Both the position numbers and the translations under genes were made by a program. Below are positions 8,655 through 17,708 of a stretch of DNA of 64,000 bases, piece after piece. Source of the stretch: Cyanobium sp. Morenito 9A2 (GTDB lineage: Bacteria; Cyanobacteriota; Cyanobacteriia; PCC-6307; Cyanobiaceae); contig NZ_JAGQBJ010000003.1 in NCBI RefSeq assembly GCF_024345575.1, positions 241,117 to 305,116 of the forward strand, given 5' to 3'. Position 1 is the stretch's first letter; each line of letters starts with the position of its first letter. The notes below the pieces were generated by a model that ran no database searches, was not told where the DNA came from, and worked only from the letters and a program-made list of their open reading frames with translations.

Positions 8655-10262
8655 TCAGCGACCCAGGCGCCCCTTGAGGTGCTCACCCACCCGCAGGGCG
8701 TTGGCGATCGCGGTGAGCGAGGGATTCACGGCGCCGATGCTCGGGAAGAAGCTCGTGTCAACCACATAGAGGTTGTCGAGGTCGTGGGCCTTGCAGTGCA
8801 GATCGAGCACCGAGCTGGCCGGATCGGTGCCGAAGCGGCAGGTGCCCGCCTGGTGGCCCACGGCGGCGATCGCCATCGTGCTGCGCACGTAGATCTGGCG
8901 TTCCACCAGGTGATCTTTGAGGTACAGGCGATCGAGCAGGCCCCGCAGCCGCTTTTCCAGCTCCCGGCTCGCCGTTGGGTTGTTGGGGGTATAGCTGAGG
9001 GTGATGGCGCCGCCCGCGTCGACCGTCACCCGGTTGTCGGGGTCGGGCAGGTCTTCGCTGGAAAGCCAGAAATCGAGAGCGTGCTCGGCGATCCGATCGA
9101 GGCTCCAGCCCGGCGCCAGGAACGTTTCCACAGGCGCGTAGCCCTTCATGATGCTGCCGCGGGTCTTGCCGGTCATCTGCACGTTGCCCATCGGGTAGGG
9201 GAACGCCCCGTCGCCTAGGTACCAGTCGTTGATGGACACCGTTTTCTGAAAGACGGTGGGGTTGGGCTCGTGGGCCAGGGCCACCAGCGCCTTGCTGTTG
9301 TGGAACATGTAGTTGCGACCGACTTGATCGGAGCTGTTGGCCAGTCCCCGCGGATGCCGGTCGTTGGCCGACATCAGCAGCAGCCGGGCGCTGTTGGCCG
9401 CCCCGCAGCTCACCACCACCAGATCGGCCGCAAACGTCAACGGTTCCCCGTCCCGCTCCACCTCCACGGCGGTCACCGAGCGGCCTGAGGCGTCGGTGCG
9501 CAGCCGCCGCACTTGGGCCCGGGTGAGCAGGGACACGTTGGCGGCGGCCAGGGCTGGCCGGATCCCCAGCACCTCCGCATCCGCCTTGGCGTGCACCAGG
9601 CAGGGGAAGCCGTCGCAGCTGTTGCACTTGCGGCAGCGGCTGAAGGCCATCGCCGATTCATCGAGCAGCACGCCGCTGGGGGCATGGAAGGGCCGCAGGC
9701 CGGCGCTGCGCAGGTCGTCGACCAGCTTCTGCATGCGCGGCTCGTGGGCCACGGGTGGGTGTGGGTAGGGCCCGCTGGCGGGGGGCTCGCTGGGGTCCTC
9801 CCCCCGCAGCCCGTGCACATGGAACAGCTCCTCGGCCCGCTGGTACCAGGGCTCGAAATCGTCGTAGCGCAGCGGCCAGGCCGGCGAGAGCCCGTCGTGG
9901 TGGCGGAGCTCCTCGAAATCCTGCTGCCGCAGGCGGAAATGGGCCGCCCCGTACATCTTCGTCGCCCCCCCCACGACGTAGTGGCTGCCGGGCTGGAAGG
10001 GCTTGCCGTGGTGGTCGTGCCAGGTGTCCTTCGACACGTAGCGCCCCTTCTGGAACACCTCCTCCGCATCCCAGTTCTCCGGCTCCTGGGGCAGCCAGTC
10101 GCCCCGCTCCAGCACCAGGATCCGCAGCCCCGTCGGGGCCAAGTGCTGGGCCAGGGTGCCGCCGCCGGCGCCGCTGCCGATGATCAGCAGATCAAAATGG
10201 CTGCCGCCCCTGGGCTCCAGCTGGGCCAACCCGGGCAGGGGGGAGGAATGGATCGAGGGCAC
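8655..10262 (-). CDS. GMC family FAD-dependent oxidoreductase with Cys cluster
   Basis: The 535-residue flavoenzyme has the N-terminal FAD motif GSGAGGGTLAQHL near residue 29, the GMC signature region HYVVGGATKMYGAAHFR, and a C-terminal catalytic part with GHQAGTCRFG and SIGAVNPSLTAIANALR. It oxidises an alcohol or sugar of unknown identity. An uncommon feature is a CX2CX2CX4C cluster at Cys210, 213, 216 and 221 within a region that in many GMC enzymes has no such motif, which could bind metal or an Fe-S centre. It lies 18 bases downstream of the GH63-like glycosidase on the same strand, so a sugar-derived substrate is possible. Confidence 0.88.
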   Translation of the reverse strand: MPSIHSSPLPGLAQLEPRGGSHFDLLIIGSGAGGGTLAQHLAPTGLRILVLERGDWLPQEPENWDAEEVFQKGRYVSKDTWHDHHGKPFQPGSHYVVGGATKMYGAAHFRLRQQDFEELRHHDGLSPAWPLRYDDFEPWYQRAEELFHVHGLRGEDPSEPPASGPYPHPPVAHEPRMQKLVDDLRSAGLRPFHAPSGVLLDESAMAFSRCRKCNSCDGFPCLVHAKADAEVLGIRPALAAANVSLLTRAQVRRLRTDASGRSVTAVEVERDGEPLTFAADLVVVSCGAANSARLLLMSANDRHPRGLANSSDQVGRNYMFHNSKALVALAHEPNPTVFQKTVSINDWYLGDGAFPYPMGNVQMTGKTRGSIMKGYAPVETFLAPGWSLDRIAEHALDFWLSSEDLPDPDNRVTVDAGGAITLSYTPNNPTASRELEKRLRGLLDRLYLKDHLVERQIYVRSTMAIAAVGHQAGTCRFGTDPASSVLDLHCKAHDLDNLYVVDTSFFPSIGAVNPSLTAIANALRVGEHLKGRLGR

Positions 10263-10280
10263 GGCGGAGTCCTCAGGGGC

Positions 10281-13007
10281 TCAGGGGGTGGGGTAGCGGG
10301 AGAGCTGGTCGATCATCTTGACCACCATCGCGCTCCAGCCGGTCTGGTGGCTGGCCCCCACGCCGCGGCCATCATCGCCATGGAAATACTCGTGGAACTG
10401 AATCAGATTGCGCCAGTGGGGATCGTCCTGAAACAGGGGCACTTCGCCGAGGAAGGGGCGGCGGCCGGAGGCATCCCGGCGAAAGAGTCCCACCAGCCGC
10501 TCCTCCAGCGCCAGTGAGGCCTCCCAGAGGCTGAGCCAGCAGCCCGATCCGGTGGGGAACTCCACCTGGAAGCTGTCGCCGTAATAATGGCCGAACTTCT
10601 GCAGTGCCTCGATCAGCAGGTAGTTGATCGGCATCCACACGGGACCGCGCCAGTTGGAGTTACCGCCGAACATCGCCACAGGGCTGTCGCTGGGGCTGTA
10701 GGCCAGCTGCTGGGTCTCGTTTCCTTCGGTGTAGGTGTAGGGCTGGGTTTCGTAGCGCTTGGAGAGGGAGCGGATGCCGTAAGGAGAGAGGAACTCCTCC
10801 TCATCGAACAGGCGCTTGCAGATCCGTCGCAACCGCTCCTCGGGCACCAGGGCGAACAGCAGCCGGCCGTTGTGGCGCTGGCCCAGGTGGGCCTCCACCC
10901 AGGTGGGGGTGGTGCGCTCGTGGATGAACCAAGCCATGCTGCGGCGGACATCGAGGGCCGGCAGCCGCTGCACCGTCTCCCCATCGAAGCTGGCCACCGC
11001 CAGCAGCGGAATCAGCCCCGAGACCGAGCGGGTGCGCAGGTAATCGGTGCTGCCATCGGGCCGCTTGATCACGTCGTAGTAAAAACCGTCCTCTTCGTCC
11101 CAGTTCAGGAACCCGCGCTGGGCAGGGGTGTTGAGGGCGATCGCCAGTTGCACGTAGTCGTGCACGAAGCGCTCGCAGAGGTCTTCGTACTCCGGCTCCT
11201 CCTGGCTCAGCTCCACGGCGATGCTGAGCAGATTCAGGCTCAGGGAGGCCATCCAGGCGGTGCCGTCGCACTGCTCGATCCGGCTGCCGTCGGCCAGGGG
11301 GAAGCGCCGGTCGAAGACGGCGATGTTGTCGAGGCCGAGGAAGCCCCCCTCGAAGACGTTGTCGCCGGAGCGGTCATTGCGGTTGGCCCACCAGCCGTAC
11401 TCCAGCAGCAGCTTGCGCAGGGCGGTGCGCAGGAAGGGCAGATCGGGGGCGTTGCTCTGGCGCTGATCGATCTGGTAGATCCGCAGGGCGGCCCAGGCGC
11501 CGATCGGCGGATTCGGATCCGAGAGGGCCCACTCGTAGGCCGGGGTCTGGGCGTTGGGGGCGGTGTAGTGGGGGCTGCGCAGCAGCAGGGCCTGCTCCTT
11601 GGCGGTGGCGGGATCGATGAGGGCGAAGGCCACAGCGTGGAACATCAGGTCCCACTGGCAGAAGTAGGGATACTCCCAGGAATCCGGCATCGAGATGATG
11701 TCGTGGGCATGGAGCCGGCTCCAATAGGCGTTGGCCGAGCGCCTGCGCTCCGGTGGAGGCGGCGGCTGGGTGGGGTCCCCCTCCAGCCAGCGCACCACGC
11801 TCCAGCCGTAGTACTTCTTGCCCCACAGCAGGCCGGCGGCGGCGGTGCGCTGGATCAGCCGATCGTCGGCGGAGAGCACCGGCAACCGCTGTGTGAAGAA
11901 GGCCTGCCACTCCTGCTCCCGTTCCTGGAGGAGGGCGTCGAAGTGCTCGCCGAAGGGGGGCTCGCCGGCCCTGCTCACGGCCCGCAGGCGCAGCTCCACC
12001 ACCCACTCCTCGCCACTTTCCAGGCTGCGCCGCAGCAGCCGGGCGGCCTTGGTGCCCCGCTGGGCCGGATTCACCGCCCCCGCCTCGGCCTCGATCACAT
12101 GACGATGGAAACCATCCTTGTGGAATGGGCGGTGGTTCGGGCGTCCGAACAGGCGCTCCTCGTTGGTCTCGTTATCGGTGAACAGCCAGGGACCCTCCTC
12201 CCGGCAGGCCAGCTCATAGGCCCCCAGGGTCGGCACCCCATCGGTGTGCAGCCGATCGCCCACCAGGCCCATCGGCCGCTCGGTCTCATCCGGGTAGCCC
12301 CAGGCCCAGGTGTTGCGCAGCCAGAGCGTGGGCAGCAGGGTGAGTGGAGCGGGTTCGGGGCCTCGGTTGACCGCCCTCAGCCGGATCAGGATGTCGTCGA
12401 AGCTGGCCTTGGCGTACTCGATGAACACATCGAAGTAGCGATCGCCGCTGAACACGCCCGTGTCCACCAGTTCGTACTCGGGTTCGTCGCGTCCGCGTCG
12501 GCCGTTCTCCTCCACCAGCTGCCCGTAGGGGAAGGGCCGCTGGGGCAGCTTGTAGAGGCCCCGCAGGAAGCTGTGGGTGGGGGTGTTGGCGAGGTGAAAG
12601 GTGTAGTCCTTGATGTCCTCGCCGTGGTTGCCCTCCGGGTTGCCCAGGCCGAAGGGGCGCTCCTTGAGGATCGGATCGACGCCGTTCCAGAGCGCCACCG
12701 AGAAGCAGAGGCGGCATTCCCTGTCGCAAAGGCCCAGCAGGCCGTCCTCGCCCCAGCGGTAGGCCCGGGAACGGGCATGGTCGTGGGGGAAGGAGCGCCA
12801 GGCGTCGCCGTCGGCGGAGTAGTCCTCGCGCACGGTGCCCCACTGGCGATCCGGCAGATAGCTGCCCCAGAGATCCCAGGGCACAAGAGCGAGGTCGCGC
12901 TCGGCCATCCTGCCCAGTTCCGAGCCGTTCTCACCGTCGCTGGCGGCCATGGCGCCTCCGCCTGCACTGGCCGCATCTTGGTTCCTTCCGCCCTGACTTT
13001 CCAGCAT
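10281..13007 (-). CDS. GH63/MGH1-like alpha-glycosidase
   Basis: This large protein (908 residues from the first ATG; shorter starts exist at 12950 and 12911) matches the family of bacterial glucosidase-like proteins with a GH63-type (alpha/alpha)6 barrel. An N-terminal beta domain (about 35-370) is followed by the barrel, with WEYPYFCQWDLMFHAVAFAL near 445, EQCDGTAWMASLSLNLL near 580, NWRGPVWMPINYLL near 795, and a late FHEYFHGDDGRGVGASHQTGWSA. Asp in the WDLMFH or CDGTAW segments and Glu in FHEYF are candidates for the catalytic acid and base by analogy with GH63; this is inference. No signal peptide is seen, so it is probably cytosolic and acts on an intracellular glycoside such as glucosylglycerate or glycogen-derived sugars. 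Confidence 0.82.
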   Translation of the reverse strand: MLESQGGRNQDAASAGGGAMAASDGENGSELGRMAERDLALVPWDLWGSYLPDRQWGTVREDYSADGDAWRSFPHDHARSRAYRWGEDGLLGLCDRECRLCFSVALWNGVDPILKERPFGLGNPEGNHGEDIKDYTFHLANTPTHSFLRGLYKLPQRPFPYGQLVEENGRRGRDEPEYELVDTGVFSGDRYFDVFIEYAKASFDDILIRLRAVNRGPEPAPLTLLPTLWLRNTWAWGYPDETERPMGLVGDRLHTDGVPTLGAYELACREEGPWLFTDNETNEERLFGRPNHRPFHKDGFHRHVIEAEAGAVNPAQRGTKAARLLRRSLESGEEWVVELRLRAVSRAGEPPFGEHFDALLQEREQEWQAFFTQRLPVLSADDRLIQRTAAAGLLWGKKYYGWSVVRWLEGDPTQPPPPPERRRSANAYWSRLHAHDIISMPDSWEYPYFCQWDLMFHAVAFALIDPATAKEQALLLRSPHYTAPNAQTPAYEWALSDPNPPIGAWAALRIYQIDQRQSNAPDLPFLRTALRKLLLEYGWWANRNDRSGDNVFEGGFLGLDNIAVFDRRFPLADGSRIEQCDGTAWMASLSLNLLSIAVELSQEEPEYEDLCERFVHDYVQLAIALNTPAQRGFLNWDEEDGFYYDVIKRPDGSTDYLRTRSVSGLIPLLAVASFDGETVQRLPALDVRRSMAWFIHERTTPTWVEAHLGQRHNGRLLFALVPEERLRRICKRLFDEEEFLSPYGIRSLSKRYETQPYTYTEGNETQQLAYSPSDSPVAMFGGNSNWRGPVWMPINYLLIEALQKFGHYYGDSFQVEFPTGSGCWLSLWEASLALEERLVGLFRRDASGRRPFLGEVPLFQDDPHWRNLIQFHEYFHGDDGRGVGASHQTGWSAMVVKMIDQLSRYPTP

Positions 13008-13061
13008 CCCCGCCTCCCTGGCCCTGGGGGCATCTGCCTACTGTGGCCCCGGCCCTGAGTT

Positions 13062-13808
13062 GTGCCCGTGCTGATCTCCTATTACCCCACCTCCGAGCTG
13101 GTGCCGGAGGGGGCGCTGCCCGACGCCGCCGTCGTGATTGATGTGCTCCGGGCGACCACCACGATCGCCTGGTCGCTGCACAACGGGGCTGAGGCCGTGC
13201 AGGCCTTCGCCGATCTGGAGGCCCTGCAGGCCGCCGCCGACGCCTGGCCGGCCGAACGGCGCCTGCGGGCCGGCGAGCGGGGTGGGGCGCGGCTGGAGGG
13301 CTTTGAGCTGGGCAATTCCCCGATCGCTGTCAGCCCTGAGCTGGTGGGGGGAAAGCGCATCTTCATGAGCACCACAAACGGCACCCGTTCCCTGGACCGC
13401 GTGCGCCAGGTGCCACTGCTGCTTACGGCCTGCCTGCCCAACCGGGGCGCCGTGGCACGGCGCCTGGTCGAGCGGGGTTGTGGGCGCGTCTGGATCGTGG
13501 GCAGTGGCTGGGAAGGGGACTATTCGCTCGAGGATTCCCTCGCCGCCGGCGCGGTGGCCTCGGCGGCCATGGAGTTGGCGGTGGCTCCCCATGTGGGCGT
13601 CAACTTCGGCAACGATGAGATGCTGGCTGCCCTGGCCCTCTGGCAGCAATGGCGCCACGACCCTGAAACCTGTCTGCGGGTTGCCAGCCATGGTCAGCGC
13701 TTGATTGGCCTCGGCGACCACGACGCCGATTTCCGCTGTTGTGCCGCGATCGACAGCCTCCAGGTGGTGCCCACCCAGGTGGAGCCAGGTGTGCTCCAGG
13801 CCCGCTGA
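13062..13808 (+). CDS. comB: 2-phosphosulfolactate phosphatase family protein
   Basis: The 248-residue protein belongs to the ComB family, first described as the phosphatase forming sulfolactate in archaeal coenzyme M synthesis. Conserved segments are [12 protein letters not shown] near 25-37, [17 protein letters not shown], the STTNGTRSL loop, [21 protein letters not shown], and [14 protein letters not shown] near the end. Cyanobacteria carry this gene without the rest of coenzyme M synthesis, so the native product is uncertain. The start is a GTG at 13062. It is divergent from the glycosidase and followed 41 bases later by a nitrilase. Confidence 0.9.
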   Translation: MPVLISYYPTSELVPEGALPDAAVVIDVLRATTTIAWSLHNGAEAVQAFADLEALQAAADAWPAERRLRAGERGGARLEGFELGNSPIAVSPELVGGKRIFMSTTNGTRSLDRVRQVPLLLTACLPNRGAVARRLVERGCGRVWIVGSGWEGDYSLEDSLAAGAVASAAMELAVAPHVGVNFGNDEMLAALALWQQWRHDPETCLRVASHGQRLIGLGDHDADFRCCAAIDSLQVVPTQVEPGVLQAR

Positions 13809-13849
13809 GGGAGGTCCCTTACAGTGCCGCCACTCCCAGATCTCACGCG

Positions 13850-14668
13850 GTGACCAGCTTCCTGGCGGCAGCTCTGCAGCTCACCTCCGGCCCCGACACG
13901 GACGCCAATTTTGCCGCCGCCGAGGAGCTGATCGAGCTGGCCACCCGTCGGGGCGCCGAGTTGGTGGGTCTGCCGGAGAACTTCGCCTTCATGGGCGATG
14001 ACGAGCGGCGGCTGGAGCTGGCGCCGGCCCTGGCCGAGCGCTGCCACCGATTTCTGGTGACCATGGCCCGCCGCTACCAGGTGACGCTTCTGGGGGGGGG
14101 CTACCCGGTGCCCTCAGGGGAGCGCCTCACCCTCAACCGCGCCGAACTGATCGGCAAGGACGGCCAGCTCCTGGCCCGCTACGACAAGATCCATCTCTTT
14201 GATGTCGATCTGCCCGACGGCAACACCTACCGGGAGTCGGCAACGGTTCAACCCGGCCAGGAGCTTCCGTCGGTGGTGGACGCACCCGGTCTGTGCCGCA
14301 TCGGCCTGTCCATCTGTTACGACGTGCGCTTTCCTGAGCTCTACCGCCACCTGGCCGGAGCCGGCGCCGATCTCGTGATGATTCCCGCAGCCTTCACCGC
14401 CTTCACCGGCAAGGACCACTGGCAGGTGCTGCTGCAGGCCCGGGCGATCGAAAACACCGTCTACGTGCTAGCTCCGGCTCAGACGGGCGTGCATTACGGC
14501 CGTCGCCACAGCCATGGCCACGCCATGGTGATCGATCCCTGGGGCACGGTGCTCTCCGATGCCGGCGTGACCCCTGGCCTGGCCGTGGCACCGATTGACG
14601 TGGCCCATGGCCAACGGGTGCGGGCTGTGATGCCCAGCCTCCAACACCGCCGCCCGGCGTTGTTCTGA
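13850..14668 (+). CDS. Nitrilase superfamily amidohydrolase (Nit-like)
   Basis: I place the start at the GTG at 13850 (272 residues), because it begins exactly where the family begins (TSFLAAALQLTSG). The Glu-Lys-Cys triad is visible: Glu in LPENFAF (about 43), Lys in YDKIHLFDVDLP (about 113) and Cys in ICYDVRFPELYR (about 155). The YDKIHLFDVD pattern fits Nit1/Nit2-type enzymes that repair deaminated glutathione (omega-amidases). That substrate is inferred from the family. The product is expected to be cytosolic. A cell-wall amidase gene starts 9 bases downstream. Confidence 0.9.
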   Translation: MTSFLAAALQLTSGPDTDANFAAAEELIELATRRGAELVGLPENFAFMGDDERRLELAPALAERCHRFLVTMARRYQVTLLGGGYPVPSGERLTLNRAELIGKDGQLLARYDKIHLFDVDLPDGNTYRESATVQPGQELPSVVDAPGLCRIGLSICYDVRFPELYRHLAGAGADLVMIPAAFTAFTGKDHWQVLLQARAIENTVYVLAPAQTGVHYGRRHSHGHAMVIDPWGTVLSDAGVTPGLAVAPIDVAHGQRVRAVMPSLQHRRPALF

Positions 14669-14676
14669 CGCCGGCC

Positions 14677-15789
14677 ATGGGGTGTGCCCGGCTGCTGAGG
14701 GTTCTACCCGCCCTGATGTTGGGGGGTGTGGTCCAGGTGGCGATGCTGGCGGCGGCCCTGCCCGTGCTGGCGGGCAGTGCTCTCTCGGCCTGGCGATTGA
14801 GCCGTGAGGGGGTGCTGGAGCTGCGCACTTCCCCGGACATCACTCTGCAGGCCTTCTATGAGGCCGGCCGTGGGGGGCTGGGACCCCGGGTCTGGATCGA
14901 TCTTCCCGGCGCCCCCCTACGCACCCGCAGCCTTCCCGCCGGTGGCGTGGTCAGGGAGGTGCGGATCGGCAAGCCCACCCCCGACAGCACCCGCCTGGTT
15001 CTGGAATTCGCGCCGGGCACGGAACTCGATCCCCGCGAGCTCAGGCTTGAGGGCACCGCTCGGGACCGCTGGCGTCTCGAGTTCAAGGGCCTGGCCAGCC
15101 GAGGTGTGCAACCCCTCGGAGAAGGGGATCTCGATGCCCCGACCCCGGTGGCCCCCACGCTCAGCTGGCGGCCGGCCGTGCCGCGCTGGTCCAGCGGTCC
15201 CAGCCCCTCCGCCGCCGGCCTCCCGGGGGTGCCCCGTGGGCGTTTCAAGGTGGTGATCGACCCCGGCCACGGCGGGCCCGACCCCGGGGCGGTGGGCATC
15301 GGCGGCCTGCGGGAAACCGATGTCGTGCTCGACGTGAGCCTGCAGGTGGCCCAATTGCTTCAACAACGGGGGGTGCAGGTGCTGCTGACGCGGACCAGCG
15401 AGGTGGATGTGGATCTGCCCCCCCGGGTGGCGCTGGCCAACAGCAGTGGCGCCGACATTTTTTTAAGCATCCATGCCAATGCGCTGAGCATGGCGCGCCC
15501 GGATGTGAACGGCATCGAGACCTTTTACTTCGAGAGCCAGAGCGCCCGCAGCCTGGCCGCCACGGTGCAGCAGGAGGTGCTGGCCGTCTCCCCCGGCAGC
15601 CCTGACCGCGGGGTCCGGCAAGGACGGTTTTTCGTGATCCGCCGCACCGTGATGCCGGCGGCGTTGGTGGAGATGGGCTTCGTCACCGGAGAACTCGATT
15701 CCCCCCGCCTGGCCGATGGCCAGCACAGGCGCAGGCTGGCCCTGGCGATCGCCACGGGTGTGCTCAATTTCCTCAGGGTCGGACGATGA
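14677..15789 (+). CDS. N-acetylmuramoyl-L-alanine amidase with AMIN-like domain
   Basis: This 370-residue exported enzyme cleaves the amide between MurNAc and the stem peptide, probably during cell separation. It starts with a signal peptide or membrane anchor (LPALMLGGVVQVAMLAAAL), then an AMIN-like beta domain (about 38-150) that would target it to septal peptidoglycan, a Pro/Ser linker, and an Amidase_3 domain (about 188-367). Zinc ligands are His in DPGHGG (194-199), Glu in LRETD (about 211) and His in SIHANA (264-269); the catalytic Glu is in VEMGF (about 331). The stop overlaps the murI start as ATGA, so the two are translationally coupled. Confidence 0.94.
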   Translation: MGCARLLRVLPALMLGGVVQVAMLAAALPVLAGSALSAWRLSREGVLELRTSPDITLQAFYEAGRGGLGPRVWIDLPGAPLRTRSLPAGGVVREVRIGKPTPDSTRLVLEFAPGTELDPRELRLEGTARDRWRLEFKGLASRGVQPLGEGDLDAPTPVAPTLSWRPAVPRWSSGPSPSAAGLPGVPRGRFKVVIDPGHGGPDPGAVGIGGLRETDVVLDVSLQVAQLLQQRGVQVLLTRTSEVDVDLPPRVALANSSGADIFLSIHANALSMARPDVNGIETFYFESQSARSLAATVQQEVLAVSPGSPDRGVRQGRFFVIRRTVMPAALVEMGFVTGELDSPRLADGQHRRRLALAIATGVLNFLRVGR

Positions 15790-16598
15790 GTTTGCTGCTG
15801 GGCCTCTTCGACAGCGGTCTGGGGGGGCTGACCGTTCTCAAGCAGTTGCTGGCGCGTCATCCTGAGCAGCGCTTCCTGTACCTGGGAGACACCGCCCGGG
15901 TGCCCTACGGCCAGCGCTCGCCCGCAGAGATCCGCGCGATTGCCTCCGAAGTGGTGGCCTGGCTTCGTGCCGAAGGTGTGGATGCGCTCTTGATGGCCTG
16001 CAACACCTCCAATGCCCTGGCCTTCGATGTGGCTCTCCATCAGGCCGGTGTGCCGGTCTACGGGCTGATCGACAGCGTCGCCACCCAGCTGCGCAGCAAG
16101 CGGGTGGGTGTTCTGGCCACCCCGGCCACCGCCGCCAGTGGCGCCTACGGTCGCGCGATCCGTGACCATCAGGAGGGGGCCTTGGTAGTGGAAGTGCCCT
16201 GTCCGGAGTTCGTGCCGCTGATCGAGGCTGGAGATCTGCGCGACCTACGCCTCTACAAGGCGGCTCAGGCTTACCTGCAGCCGCTCCTGGAGGCGCGGGT
16301 GGAGGCGATCGTGCTCGGCTGCACCCACTACCCGTTGCTGCGGCCGTTGCTGCGCCAGTTGGTTCCCCAGGAGGTGCTCTTGGTGGATCCCGCCGTCGCC
16401 GCCGTCGCAAGGCTGCAGATGTTGCTCGATGGCCAGGGCCAGGACCCCGACGATCGTCCTGAGCTGGAGCCCCTGGAGCGCGGCCGTTTCTGCGTGACCG
16501 GCTGCGCCGAGAGTTTTGCCACTTCCGCCACCCCGTGGCTGGGCCAGCGCCCTTCCGTGGAGCAGGTCTCACTCCAGTCGCTTTCTCGCGCCTTCTAG
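15786..16598 (+). CDS. murI: Glutamate racemase
   Basis: The 270-residue enzyme converts L- to D-glutamate for peptidoglycan. The start FDSGLGGLTVLKQ is the family signature. The two catalytic cysteines are in MACNTSNAL (about residue 71) and LGCTHYPLL (about 179). The gene overlaps the amidase by four bases, forming a cell-wall pair. Length is normal. Solanesyl diphosphate synthase follows after 22 bases and may share the transcript. Confidence 0.96.
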   Translation: MSLLLGLFDSGLGGLTVLKQLLARHPEQRFLYLGDTARVPYGQRSPAEIRAIASEVVAWLRAEGVDALLMACNTSNALAFDVALHQAGVPVYGLIDSVATQLRSKRVGVLATPATAASGAYGRAIRDHQEGALVVEVPCPEFVPLIEAGDLRDLRLYKAAQAYLQPLLEARVEAIVLGCTHYPLLRPLLRQLVPQEVLLVDPAVAAVARLQMLLDGQGQDPDDRPELEPLERGRFCVTGCAESFATSATPWLGQRPSVEQVSLQSLSRAF

Positions 16599-16620
16599 GA
16601 TCGGTTCACCGGAGGGAGAC

Positions 16621-17592
16621 ATGGCAACGGTCGCAGAGCTGCTCCAGCCGGTCGAGGCTGATCTAGAGGCGTTGCTCAGTGATCTGCGCAACTTGATTGG
16701 CGCTGGTCACCCCATCCTGCAGGCGGCGGCCGAGCACCTGTTCAGCGCCGGGGGCAAGCGGATTCGGCCCGGCATCGTGCTGCTGCTCTCGCGGGCCCTC
16801 GCTCCCGATGGCGAGCTGAGCTCCCGCCACCGGCGCCTGGCCGAGATCACCGAGATGATCCACACGGCCTCGTTGGTCCACGACGATGTGGTCGATGGGG
16901 CCTCCACCCGCCGCGGGGTCCCCACGGTCCACAGTCGTTTCAATCACCGGGTGGCGGTGTTGGCAGGGGATTTCCTGTTCGCCCAGGCCAGCTGGCATCT
17001 GGCCAACCTCGATGACCTCGAGGTCGTCAAGCTGCTCTCGCGCGTGATCATGGATCTGGCCGATGGCGAGGTACGCCAGGGCCTTTACCGCTACGACACG
17101 GGTCAGAGCTTCGCCACCTACCTCGACAAGAGCTACTGCAAAACGGCCTCCTTGATCGCCAACAGCGCCAAGGCCGCCGGAGTGCTCAGCGGGCTTCCCT
17201 CCGATCGGCTCGATGATCTCTACCGCTTTGGGCGGCAGTTGGGATTGGCCTTCCAAGTGGTCGATGACATCCTTGATTTCACCGGCAGTGACCAGCAACT
17301 GGGCAAGCCCGCCGCCAGTGATCTGGCCAGCGGTTACCTCACGGCTCCGGTGCTGTATGCCCTCGAAGAGCGCCCTTCCTTGGCCGGCCTGATCGAACGC
17401 GAGCTCTGCGAGCCTGGCGATCTGGAACAGGCCCTCGAGTTGGTGCGTGGCTGCGAAGCGATTCCGCGCTCCCGGGCGCTGGCGGAGAGCTTTGCCCGGG
17501 AGGCGGCGGGAAGCCTTGATTGGCTCCCCCCATCGGAGTCCCGCGGCGCCTTGCTGGCATTGCCGGATTACGTTCTCAGCCGACTCTATTGA
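16621..17592 (+). CDS. sds: All-trans polyprenyl (solanesyl) diphosphate synthase
   Basis: The enzyme adds isopentenyl units to an allylic diphosphate to make the plastoquinone side chain. The first Asp-rich motif DDVVD is near residue 88 with a conserved TRRG after it, and the second, VDDILD, near 214. I choose the ATG at 16621 (323 residues) because GGAGGGAG lies just upstream; an in-frame ATG at 16516 would run into murI. The bulky residues before the first DDxxD suggest a long-chain product, but chain length cannot be fixed by eye. Confidence 0.93.
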   Translation: MATVAELLQPVEADLEALLSDLRNLIGAGHPILQAAAEHLFSAGGKRIRPGIVLLLSRALAPDGELSSRHRRLAEITEMIHTASLVHDDVVDGASTRRGVPTVHSRFNHRVAVLAGDFLFAQASWHLANLDDLEVVKLLSRVIMDLADGEVRQGLYRYDTGQSFATYLDKSYCKTASLIANSAKAAGVLSGLPSDRLDDLYRFGRQLGLAFQVVDDILDFTGSDQQLGKPAASDLASGYLTAPVLYALEERPSLAGLIERELCEPGDLEQALELVRGCEAIPRSRALAESFAREAAGSLDWLPPSESRGALLALPDYVLSRLY

Positions 17593-17655
17593 GCGCTGCC
17601 GTGGGCTGAGCAGACTGGCAATGGTTGATCCCGCAGCCTCCCTCGCCCATAGAAA

Positions 17656-17677
17656 AGCCCCTGCCTGGGCAGGGGCT
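17656..17677. terminator. Bidirectional intrinsic terminator between sds and amt
   Basis: A perfect 10-base-pair stem (AGCCCCTGCC / GGCAGGGGCT) with a two-base loop sits in the gap between the convergent sds and amt genes. Read on the minus strand it is followed by TTTTCT, a good U-tract for ending amt. On the plus strand the T-run is weaker and lies about ten bases further on (TGTTTT). Confidence 0.8.
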
Positions 17678-17708
17678 GAACTTGTGTTTTGACCAAGGGT
17701 TGAGGGGC

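Noticed and set aside
10587..13058. Very long open frame on the plus strand opposite the GH63-like gene.
   Set aside because: It is a G+C-driven antisense frame rich in His, Gln, Gly and Ala with no domain, while the minus strand encodes a recognisable enzyme.
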